From contig JASDTB010000014.1 of assembly GCA_041441455.1 (NCBI GenBank), positions 1 to 30,215 on the forward strand: a DNA stretch of 30,215 nucleotides, in the 5' to 3' direction. The notes under the pieces are model-generated. The model was not told where the DNA came from. It saw only the letters and a list, made by a program, of their open reading frames with translations, and made no database searches. This document shows, piece after piece, positions 23,597 to 30,215 of the stretch (within the stretch, counting starts at the first letter, position 1; every line of letters begins with the position of its first letter). Position numbers and translations under genes: made by a program. This DNA is from JAFIHK01 sp041441455. GTDB taxonomy: Bacteria > Bacteroidota > Bacteroidia > Bacteroidales > UBA932.

Positions 23597-24691
23597 ATGA
23601 AGAATAACCATTTTTGCATTATAATGGCAGGGGGAATAGGTAGCAGATTCTGGCCTGTTAGCAGAAACGCAAAGCCTAAACAGTTTCTAGATATTTTAGG
23701 GGTTGGCAAATCTTTCTTACAGCAAACATATGAAAGATTTTCTCGAATCATGCCAAAGGAAAATATCTTGATTGTAACTTCTGTCCAATACAAGGAATTA
23801 GTTTTACAACAGATACCTGATATTTCTCAGGATAATATATTACTAGAGCCATTTAGAAGAAATACAGCACCATGCGTAGCTTATGCAACATATAAATTAC
23901 TGCAAAAAAATGAGAATGCATCAGTTGTTGTAGCTCCATCTGATCATTTGATCATGAATGAAGAACTTTTTCTAGATACAATTTCTGCTGCCTTGGATTA
24001 TGCAGAGACACATAATCAATTAATGACATTAGGGATAAAACCAAATAGACCCGAAACGGCTTATGGATACATACAAGTAGCAAGAAATCAGCCAGTAAAT
24101 CTAAATGGTCATGTTGCATATGAAGTAAAAACATTCACAGAGAAACCAAATTATGAATTGGCAAAAGTATTCATCGATAGTGGTGAATTTTTGTGGAATT
24201 CGGGAATCTTTATTTGGAACCTGCAAAGCTTTAAATCAGAGTTAGAAAAACAACAACCAGATATTGCATCTCTGTTTGAAAAGGGGGATAAATATTTTTA
24301 TACTGAGAGAGAGATTCCATTTATTACAAAGGTCTACGAAGAGTGTAAAAGTATTTCAATAGACTACGGAATAATGGAGAAAACAGATAAAGCAATAGTT
24401 TATCCTGCTTCATTTGGATGGTCGGATTTAGGTACATGGGAGTCGCTGTTTAATCAAGTAGAAAAGGAGACTAATGGAAATTTGATACAGTCGGAGGAGA
24501 CATTTTTATCGGATGTAAAAGACTCAATCATAATATCAGAAGAGAAAGATAAGCTTGTAGTTGTAAAAAATATTCATAACTATATGATTATTAATACAGA
24601 TGATGTTTTAATGATCTGTCCAAGGGAAGAGACAGCATTTAAAAATATTATAACAGATCTTCCTCTTAAAAATTTAAACAAATATCAATAA
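23597..24691 (+). CDS. manC: Mannose-1-phosphate guanylyltransferase
   Basis: This 364-residue cytoplasmic enzyme makes GDP-mannose from mannose 1-phosphate and GTP for surface glycans. The nucleotidyltransferase signature IMAGGIGSRFWPVSR followed by KPKQFLDI is at residues 9-32. VVAPSDHLI near 114 and VKTFTEKPNYELAKVF with FLWNSGIFIW near 175-205 are the sugar-binding blocks, and YGIMEKTDKAIVYPASFGWSDLG-type residues (FGWSDLGTW) follow. It lacks the C-terminal phosphomannose isomerase cupin of the long bifunctional form. It is three bases upstream of arcA, so the two are certainly in one transcript, although their functions are unrelated. Confidence 0.93.
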   Translation: MKNNHFCIIMAGGIGSRFWPVSRNAKPKQFLDILGVGKSFLQQTYERFSRIMPKENILIVTSVQYKELVLQQIPDISQDNILLEPFRRNTAPCVAYATYKLLQKNENASVVVAPSDHLIMNEELFLDTISAALDYAETHNQLMTLGIKPNRPETAYGYIQVARNQPVNLNGHVAYEVKTFTEKPNYELAKVFIDSGEFLWNSGIFIWNLQSFKSELEKQQPDIASLFEKGDKYFYTEREIPFITKVYEECKSISIDYGIMEKTDKAIVYPASFGWSDLGTWESLFNQVEKETNGNLIQSEETFLSDVKDSIIISEEKDKLVVVKNIHNYMIINTDDVLMICPREETAFKNIITDLPLKNLNKYQ

Positions 24692-24694
24692 TAT

Positions 24695-25969
24695 ATGGCA
24701 AACGGCGGTAGAATTAGAATTGATGTACAATCAGAAATAGGAAAGCTAGAGGCTGTAATGCTGCACTCTCCAGGACTTGAAGTGGAGAACATGACACCGC
24801 GAAATGCACAAAGAGCTCTTTACAGCGACATATTAAATTTATCTATTGCTCAAAAGGAGTATGAGCAGGTATCTGGAGTATTAAATAAGGTTGCAAAGAC
24901 CTACCAAGTGAGGGAGATGCTCCAAAAAGTTTTAGAGAATCACAGAGAGAAGGAGTCATTAATCGGAAAAATCTGTGTAGCTGAAGGAGTTACTGATTAT
25001 TTCGAATATTTGATGGATATGACTCCCAAGGCACTAAGTCAAGTTCTTATCGAAGGACTTCCAGCAAGAATTAATACTCTTACTGCGTTTTTAAACGATG
25101 ATTATTATGCTTTACTACCTCTATACAACTTCTATTTTACAAGAGATGCATCTGTTTCAATAGGAAACAAAGCCTTGATTTGCAGAATGGCAAGTAAAGT
25201 AAGAATGAGAGAGTCGTTGATTACCGAAGCTATTTTTAGAAGTGGGATATTTTTTGAGTGTGAACTTGTTAATGCCCATGATTTCCAGCCAGGTAATAAC
25301 GAAATCTTTATGGAGGGGGGAGATATTTTAGTGGCAAGAGAAGATATTCTTCTGATAGGCAATGGAATGAGAACAAGTAGTCAAGGAATAGACATGCTTA
25401 TCAATAGATTATGTAAATCTTGTGGTCCTGAGAAGAAGCATGTTATTGTTCAACAACTTCCAGATTCTCCAGAATCGTTTATTCACCTCGATATGGTTTT
25501 CACGCTTTTAGATAAAGATAAAGCAATGGTGTATGAACCACTTATACTTAATGACAATCAATACCAGACAGTACATATTACAATTGAAGGAGGAAAAGTC
25601 TCTAAAATTAAATCCGTTAATAATATACCTGCAGTATTGAAAAAGCTGGGAATGGATCTTGAACCAATTATTTGTGGAGGAAATGCAGATGAGTGGAATC
25701 AGGAGAGAGAACAGTGGCATAGTGGTGCAAATTTCTTTGCATTTGCCCCAGGAAAAGTGATGTCATATGCTAGAAATGTCCATACTTTAAATGAGTTGAA
25801 TAAGAGCGGATTCGAGATAATACCTGCATGGGATGTTGTAGACGGTAAGGTAGACTTAGATAAGATTGCAAGATGCGTTGTGACAATTGATGGATCGGAA
25901 CTACCTAGAGGTGGCGGAGGAGCAAGATGTATGACGATGCCTCTAAGAAGGTCTCCTGTAGGCTGGTAA
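24695..25969 (+). CDS. arcA: Arginine deiminase
   Basis: This 424-residue enzyme hydrolyses arginine to citrulline and ammonia. It has the family layout: VMLHSPGLEVENMTPRN (about 21-37), a helical insertion with QKEYEQVSGVL, FYFTRDASVSIGNKAL, FMEGGDILVAREDILLIGNGMRTS with catalytic Asp/Glu positions, HLDMVFTLLD with the catalytic His, and the C-terminal nucleophile Cys412 in GGGGARCMTMP. Two positions differ from the textbook enzymes: FTRDA replaces FTRDP, and Ala precedes the Arg of ARCM where Pro is usual. The core residues are all present, so activity is expected. No arcB or arcC is in the window. With CtlX and RocD it could complete an arginine-to-glutamate-semialdehyde route. Confidence 0.92.
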   Translation: MANGGRIRIDVQSEIGKLEAVMLHSPGLEVENMTPRNAQRALYSDILNLSIAQKEYEQVSGVLNKVAKTYQVREMLQKVLENHREKESLIGKICVAEGVTDYFEYLMDMTPKALSQVLIEGLPARINTLTAFLNDDYYALLPLYNFYFTRDASVSIGNKALICRMASKVRMRESLITEAIFRSGIFFECELVNAHDFQPGNNEIFMEGGDILVAREDILLIGNGMRTSSQGIDMLINRLCKSCGPEKKHVIVQQLPDSPESFIHLDMVFTLLDKDKAMVYEPLILNDNQYQTVHITIEGGKVSKIKSVNNIPAVLKKLGMDLEPIICGGNADEWNQEREQWHSGANFFAFAPGKVMSYARNVHTLNELNKSGFEIIPAWDVVDGKVDLDKIARCVVTIDGSELPRGGGGARCMTMPLRRSPVGW

Positions 25970-25997
25970 TCAGACAAACATATAAACTTCTCATAAA

Positions 25998-28900
25998 ATG
26001 AAAAAGGTCGTTACACTTTTAGTATCGGCGATGACTGCTTTATCGGCATTCGCGTCTTCTCCTTATTTTGTATCAAAACCTGCCCTTACACCAGATGGAA
26101 AGTATATCTATTTTTCTTTCTCTGGAGACATTTACAAGGTTGATAGAGATGGTGGACTTGCAACAGCTGTTGTTGCAATGGGCGGAAACGAGACAAACCC
26201 AAAAATTTCGCCAGACGGAAAATATTTAGCATTTTCATCAGATGAATCGGGAGATAATAATGTTTACATTGTTCCAACTTCGGGAGGAGAAGTAGAACAG
26301 TTGACGTTTAGTGATGCATCTGATATTCCAGCATCATGGAGCAGCGATTCTCGTAATATCTATATCGAGTCAAATAGATATAACAGTGTTACAACCTATA
26401 GAATCTCTTTAAAAGGAGGAACACCAACAAGACTCTTTCCAGACTATTTTAACACAGTAACATCTCTTGTTGAAAATCCAGTAACTAAAGAATTCATATT
26501 TACCGAATCGGCAGAGGGATATTCTTTCCCTACGAGAAAAGGGTATAAAGGAGACCATAACCCAGATATTCAATTGTGGAACCCATCTACTAAAGAGTAT
26601 AAAGATTTAACAACATACAATGGTAAAGATATTTGGCCAATGTGTGATAAGGATGGAAAGATATTTTTTGTTTCTGATAGAGAAAATGGAGAGGCAAATC
26701 TCTTTAAGATAGAAAATGGAAAACAGATAAAATTAACCGATTTTAAAGAGTCAATCCAGTATCCATATATTTCATTTAATGGAAATTATATAGCCTTCAC
26801 TAAAGGGTATAGACTTAATGTTCTAGATATAAGCAGTGGTAAAGTGATTGAACCAAAAATCGACATTGCCGATGATCGTTTGATATCTGAAATTTCGATA
26901 GCTGCAACAGACAAAATTGGCAATGCAGCAGTCTCACCTGATGGTAAAAAAATAGCTTATATAAGTAGGGGACTTCTCTTTATTAGTGATAGTAAAGGAA
27001 ACTTTTCTACTATAATTTCAACTCCAAAGGATGAGAGAGTAAACGAAGTTTTTTGGAAAGATAATGACAATGTAATTTATACAAGGACAAATAAGGGACC
27101 TCTCAATATTTTCAGCCAAAATGTAGTAAAAGCTAGCGAAGAAAAATTTTTATACGGAACAAGCAAAGCAATTAGAAGTTTTGCAATCTCATTCGATAAA
27201 TCAAAGGCAGCATTTATTCATGGAGATAAAGAAATCTGTCTTCTCACCTTTTCCGACAACAAAGTAAAAGTATTAGCTGAAAATAATTTTTGGTCTTTCC
27301 AATCGTATCCAATAGCTTTTTCTCCTGATGATAAGTATATTACATATTCAGCAGTAAATTTATTCGAGAGAGATGTCTTCCTGTGTAATCTTAGCAATGG
27401 AGAGACTACAAACATAACGATGTCTGCAAACGTTGAAGATTCTCCGATATTTAGCCCAGATGGAAAAAGTCTATATTTTACGTCAAACAGACTTAACTCA
27501 TCGTTTCCAAGAGGAGCACAGCAGCGATTATATAAAGTTGCTTTAGATAAGTATGACACACCTTATGCTTCTGATGAGTATTCAAAATTATTCATGAGCG
27601 ATAAACCAAAATCTGACTCCGTAAAAATCAGAATATCAAAAGATAATATTCAACGTAGATATTCGTCAGTTTTGAGAGGTGGTTCTCAATTCTCGCCAAT
27701 CAGTCTGTACCAAAAAGAAAAGAATTACATACTTTTTATTTCAGACCACGAAGGGGAGTTTGGGACATACATCTTAGAATTGAAAGATTGGGACCAAAAG
27801 CCTCCTGTAAGAGTAAAAGGCTTAGGATTCTTCAATACCGTGTCAACTAATGGGAAAGATATATATGTAACAGAGAGGGGATCAGTATATAAGCTAGACC
27901 CTGCATCTGCTTCAGCCAGCAAAATTGAAATTAAGCACAACTTTTCAAAGTCAATTCGTGACGAATTCCGTCAAATGTTTTATGAAGTTTGGTCTCTTTT
28001 AGATCAGAATTTCTATGACGTTAAATTTCATGGTAGGGATTGGAAGGCAATCAAAGAGAGATATGAATCATATTTGCCTTACGTAAAAAGTAGGTTAGAG
28101 ATCAGAACGCTAGTTAACGATATGTTAGGCGAATTAAACGCATCTCATATGGGATTTTCAACCTTTGGAAAAGATGAAGATAAACCATATAAATTTGTGA
28201 CAAACCATCCTGGAATTATTTTTAATTCACAAAACCCATATATTGTTGAGAGTATTGTAATAGGCTCTAAATCAGATGTTTATAATATAGATATACAAAA
28301 AGGAGATGAACTTATTGCAGTGAACGGGATACAAATTAATCAACAATTAGAGAGAGAAAAATATTTCACATTTACAGACGCGAAAGATGAGTTGTCGTTA
28401 ACATTTAAGAGAGCAGGAAAAGAGATTGTAAGAAAAGTTCATACTAACACTACTCAGGAAATTAAGCAACTCCTATATACAGCATGGGAAGATAATTGTA
28501 AAGCAGCAACAGAAAAGCTTAGTGGAGGCAAATTCGCATATGTACATTTAAGAGATATGTCGGATGAAGCTCTTTCAAATTTTGTAATTGAGATGAATAC
28601 ATATGGAGTTCATAAACAGGGGCTAGTGCTTGATTTAAGATACAACAATGGAGGCAATGTACATAGAGAGGTTATTGATTTTTTAAGACAAAAACAACAT
28701 TTTCGCTGGAGCTACAGAGATCAAGAGAGAGTCTCTCATCCAAATGTCACACCGGCAGACTATCCAATTATTGTTTTAATCAACGAAAGAAGCCTAAGCG
28801 ATGCTGAGGTTACTTCAAATGGTATTAAAGAGTTAGGCATTGCTAAAATTGTTGGAACAGAGAGCTATAGATGGATTATATTTACTTCTGGAGCGATGTT

Positions 28901-29075
28901 GGTTGATGGTTCATCAGTAAGATTGCCCGCATGGGGATGCTATACCTTAGACGGGAAAGACTTAGAAAAAGCTGGAGTCTCTCCAGATATTTATATAAAA
29001 AATACTTTTAAAGATAGAGTTGAATCAAAAGATCCACAACTTGAAAGAGCAATAAAAGAATTATTATCTTTGTAG
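25998..29075 (+). CDS. Tricorn-type S41 family peptidase, exported
   Basis: This 1025-residue protein starts with a signal peptide (1-19, ...LSAFAS), so it is likely periplasmic or exported. It has many PD40/WD40-like beta-propeller repeats (about 25-600, with recurring SPDGKYI, SPDGKSLYF and SFDKSKAAF type units), a tricorn C1-like helical region (about 650-720), a PDZ domain (about 730-815, IQKGDELIAVNG) and an S41 peptidase domain. The catalytic His is H717 in LNASHMGF, and the nucleophile is S934 in NERSLSDAEV, matching the NEYAGSDGD context of archaeal tricorn. LRYNNGGN is the substrate-side motif. It probably degrades oligopeptides; natural substrates are unknown. It is the last gene of the operon, 28 bases after arcA. 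Confidence 0.9.
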   Translation: MKKVVTLLVSAMTALSAFASSPYFVSKPALTPDGKYIYFSFSGDIYKVDRDGGLATAVVAMGGNETNPKISPDGKYLAFSSDESGDNNVYIVPTSGGEVEQLTFSDASDIPASWSSDSRNIYIESNRYNSVTTYRISLKGGTPTRLFPDYFNTVTSLVENPVTKEFIFTESAEGYSFPTRKGYKGDHNPDIQLWNPSTKEYKDLTTYNGKDIWPMCDKDGKIFFVSDRENGEANLFKIENGKQIKLTDFKESIQYPYISFNGNYIAFTKGYRLNVLDISSGKVIEPKIDIADDRLISEISIAATDKIGNAAVSPDGKKIAYISRGLLFISDSKGNFSTIISTPKDERVNEVFWKDNDNVIYTRTNKGPLNIFSQNVVKASEEKFLYGTSKAIRSFAISFDKSKAAFIHGDKEICLLTFSDNKVKVLAENNFWSFQSYPIAFSPDDKYITYSAVNLFERDVFLCNLSNGETTNITMSANVEDSPIFSPDGKSLYFTSNRLNSSFPRGAQQRLYKVALDKYDTPYASDEYSKLFMSDKPKSDSVKIRISKDNIQRRYSSVLRGGSQFSPISLYQKEKNYILFISDHEGEFGTYILELKDWDQKPPVRVKGLGFFNTVSTNGKDIYVTERGSVYKLDPASASASKIEIKHNFSKSIRDEFRQMFYEVWSLLDQNFYDVKFHGRDWKAIKERYESYLPYVKSRLEIRTLVNDMLGELNASHMGFSTFGKDEDKPYKFVTNHPGIIFNSQNPYIVESIVIGSKSDVYNIDIQKGDELIAVNGIQINQQLEREKYFTFTDAKDELSLTFKRAGKEIVRKVHTNTTQEIKQLLYTAWEDNCKAATEKLSGGKFAYVHLRDMSDEALSNFVIEMNTYGVHKQGLVLDLRYNNGGNVHREVIDFLRQKQHFRWSYRDQERVSHPNVTPADYPIIVLINERSLSDAEVTSNGIKELGIAKIVGTESYRWIIFTSGAMLVDGSSVRLPAWGCYTLDGKDLEKAGVSPDIYIKNTFKDRVESKDPQLERAIKELLSL
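29041..29072 (+). promoter_or_regulatory. pheS promoter inside the end of the protease gene
   Basis: TATCTTTG (29065-29072) is an exact TAnnTTTG match, with TTG (29041-29043) upstream at 21 bases. The -7 box encodes the last residues of the protease and abuts its TAG stop. Initiation near 29079 would give a leader of only about 13 bases. Confidence 0.6.
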
Positions 29076-29091
29076 CCAATTTTTGTTAATG

Positions 29092-30117
29092 ATGAAAGAG
29101 AAAATAGAAAAGCTACTTAGCGAAATAGAGGAACTTAAAGCTAAGAAGGAACAAGAAATTGAGGAGATTAGAGTAAAACTGCTTGGTAAAAAAGGGGCGG
29201 TAACTCAACTTTTTGATGAGTTTAGAGATGTTTTACCAGAGCAAAAAAGAGAGCTTGGTCAAGTCCTTAACAAATTAAAAGTAGCAGCAGCTGCAAAGAT
29301 TGACGAACTAAAAAATATGTTAGAAGAGTCGGGTAGTGAGTCAAAATCAGAATATGATCTCACAAAACCTGGAGATTCGTTAGACCTTGGTGCTAGACAC
29401 CCAATTTCTGTAACAAGAGACGAAATTATCTCAATCTTCAATAAATTAGGTTATGCAATTGCAGAAGGTCCAGAAATTGAAGATGACTGGCATGTATTTG
29501 GAGCTTTGAACTTCCCTCCTGAACATCCAGCAAGAGATATGCAAGATACATTCTTTATCTCTACAGGCGACAATCCAGTACTTCTAAGAACACATACTAG
29601 TTCTGTGCAAGTTAGAGCAATGGAAAAAATGCCTTTACCAATAAGAATCATCTGCCCAGGAAGAGTATTTAGAAATGAGGCAATTTCTGCCAGAGCACAC
29701 TGTATTTTCCACCAAGTAGAAGGACTATATATTGATAAAAATGTGTCATTCGCGGATCTTAAACAAGCAGTTCTCCTTTTTGCAAGAGAGATGTTTGGTG
29801 AAGACACTCAAATAAGACTAAGACCTTCATATTTCCCATTTACAGAGCCAAGCGCAGAAGTTGATGTTAGCTGCAATATATGTAAAGGTAAGGGTTGCAA
29901 CATCTGTAAAGGTACAGGATGGTTGGAGATTATGGGTTGCGGAATGGTTGATCCTAATGTGTTGGAAGCCTCAGGAATAGATAGTACTCAATACTCAGGG
30001 TTTGCTTTCGGAATGGGGGTCGAGAGAATCGCGATGCTAAAATGGCAAGTTAAAGACCTTAGACTCTACTTTGAGAATGATATAAGATTTTTGAAAGAAT
30101 TTCAGACGGTAGTGTAA
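29092..30117 (+). CDS. pheS: Phenylalanine-tRNA ligase alpha subunit
   Basis: This 341-residue protein is the catalytic alpha subunit of the heterotetrameric class II enzyme that charges tRNA-Phe. An N-terminal coiled coil (about 1-85) is followed by the catalytic core: HPISVTRDEI, GPEIEDDWHVFGALNFPPEHPAR-type residues near 120, class II motif 2 (ICPGRVFRNEA, then HQVEGLYID) and motif 3 (GFAFGMGVERIAML). A Cys cluster (CNICKGKGCNIC, from residue 261) may bind zinc and is common in this branch. I chose ATG 29092 (MKEKIEKL); ATG 29089 and a TTG at 29083 in the same frame are alternatives, and the predicted transcription start near 29079 does not exclude them. pheT is not adjacent: a tRNA-Gly gene follows. 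Confidence 0.96.
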   Translation: MKEKIEKLLSEIEELKAKKEQEIEEIRVKLLGKKGAVTQLFDEFRDVLPEQKRELGQVLNKLKVAAAAKIDELKNMLEESGSESKSEYDLTKPGDSLDLGARHPISVTRDEIISIFNKLGYAIAEGPEIEDDWHVFGALNFPPEHPARDMQDTFFISTGDNPVLLRTHTSSVQVRAMEKMPLPIRIICPGRVFRNEAISARAHCIFHQVEGLYIDKNVSFADLKQAVLLFAREMFGEDTQIRLRPSYFPFTEPSAEVDVSCNICKGKGCNICKGTGWLEIMGCGMVDPNVLEASGIDSTQYSGFAFGMGVERIAMLKWQVKDLRLYFENDIRFLKEFQTVV

Positions 30118-30123
30118 AAATTT

Positions 30124-30154
30124 TTTGGAGGGAAAAAAAATTGTAATATCTTTG
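30124..30154 (+). promoter_or_regulatory. Promoter of tRNA-Gly
   Basis: TTTG (30124-30127), 19 bases, then TATCTTTG (30147-30154), an exact TTTG-N19-TAnnTTTG match and the same -7 sequence as the CAU tRNA promoter at the other end of the window. Transcription would start near 30161, five bases before the mature tRNA. Confidence 0.8.
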
Positions 30155-30165
30155 CAATCCCAAAC

Positions 30166-30215
30166 GCGGAAATAGCTCAGTTGGTAGAGCATAACCTTGC
30201 CAAGGTTAGGGTCGC
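30166..30215 (+). tRNA. tRNA-Gly (GCC anticodon), 3' end outside the window
   Basis: The acceptor strand GCGGAAA begins at 30166, followed by the D arm GCTCAGTTGGTAGAGC, the anticodon stem TAACC/GGTTA around loop TTGCCAA (anticodon GCC) and the beginning of the variable loop and T stem. The remaining T arm and acceptor strand are past the end of the window. It has its own perfect promoter. Confidence 0.93.

Noticed and set aside
24695..25969. Peptidylarginine or agmatine deiminase instead of ArcA
   Set aside because: The length, the helical insertion after TPRN, and the GNGMRTS and HLDMVFTLLD blocks fit free-arginine deiminase better.
29083..29091. TTG start for pheS adding three residues
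   Set aside because: Two ATG codons follow directly and the extra residues are not part of the family pattern.
1..30215. Mobile elements, prophage, CRISPR arrays, toxin-antitoxin or defence genes
   Set aside because: No transposase, integrase, regularly spaced repeats, or defence-family proteins are visible, and gene content and style are uniform and housekeeping in nature.

Overview
The window looks like the chromosome of a member of the Bacteroidota, most likely order Bacteroidales. It is AT-rich and has no phage, insertion sequence, CRISPR array or other mobile element that I can see. Support for the assignment: many promoters match the Bacteroidota pattern (TTTG near -33, TAnnTTTG near -7), four of them with exactly 19 bases between the two boxes; there is a class III fructose-bisphosphatase, a large TonB-dependent receptor with a carboxypeptidase-regulatory N-terminal domain, a DUF4254/glycosyltransferase-9 pair, a tricorn-type S41 protease and a hybrid one-protein two-component sensor.

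Layout. Positions 1-3.5 kb (minus strand) hold the str operon rpsL-rpsG-fusA-rpsJ, followed by a separately promoted tRNA with a CAU anticodon where rplC would normally sit. A divergent promoter pair leads to rocD-ctlX (3.7-5.8 kb, plus), an ornithine/citrulline catabolic pair. From 5.8 to 10.8 kb (minus) a hybrid histidine kinase is followed closely by fbp. Iron-type superoxide dismutase (plus) meets a MATE transporter-rsgA pair (minus) tail to tail. From 13.8 to 18.2 kb (plus) a tightly packed operon encodes a prenyl diphosphate synthase, a DUF4254 protein, a GT9 glycosyltransferase, a U32 peptidase-family iron-sulfur protein and a YhbP-like protein. metK (minus) has a leader that I read as a SAM-II riboswitch. 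A TonB-dependent receptor (19.8-23.1 kb) ends in a clear intrinsic terminator. Then comes yraN-manC-arcA-tricorn protease (23.2-29.1 kb), pheS with its own promoter inside the end of the protease gene, and the start of a tRNA-Gly gene.

How the genes relate. Most are housekeeping: translation (rpsL, rpsG, fusA, rpsJ, rsgA, pheS, tRNAs), SAM synthesis, gluconeogenesis, isoprenoid and sugar-nucleotide supply for the envelope, and oxidative defence. The most coherent metabolic theme is arginine breakdown without carbamoyl phosphate: ArcA (arginine to citrulline), CtlX (citrulline hydrolysis, probably to ornithine) and RocD (ornithine to glutamate semialdehyde), with arcA about 20 kb from the other two. 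No arcB or arcC is seen here.

I did not find a clearly undescribed multi-gene system. The best leads are the metK leader, where a distant 10-base complement could compete with the SAM-II aptamer helix; the split of the ribosomal-protein cluster after rpsJ; the arginine/citrulline route; the kinase-fbp pairing; and several promoter-overlapping palindromes.
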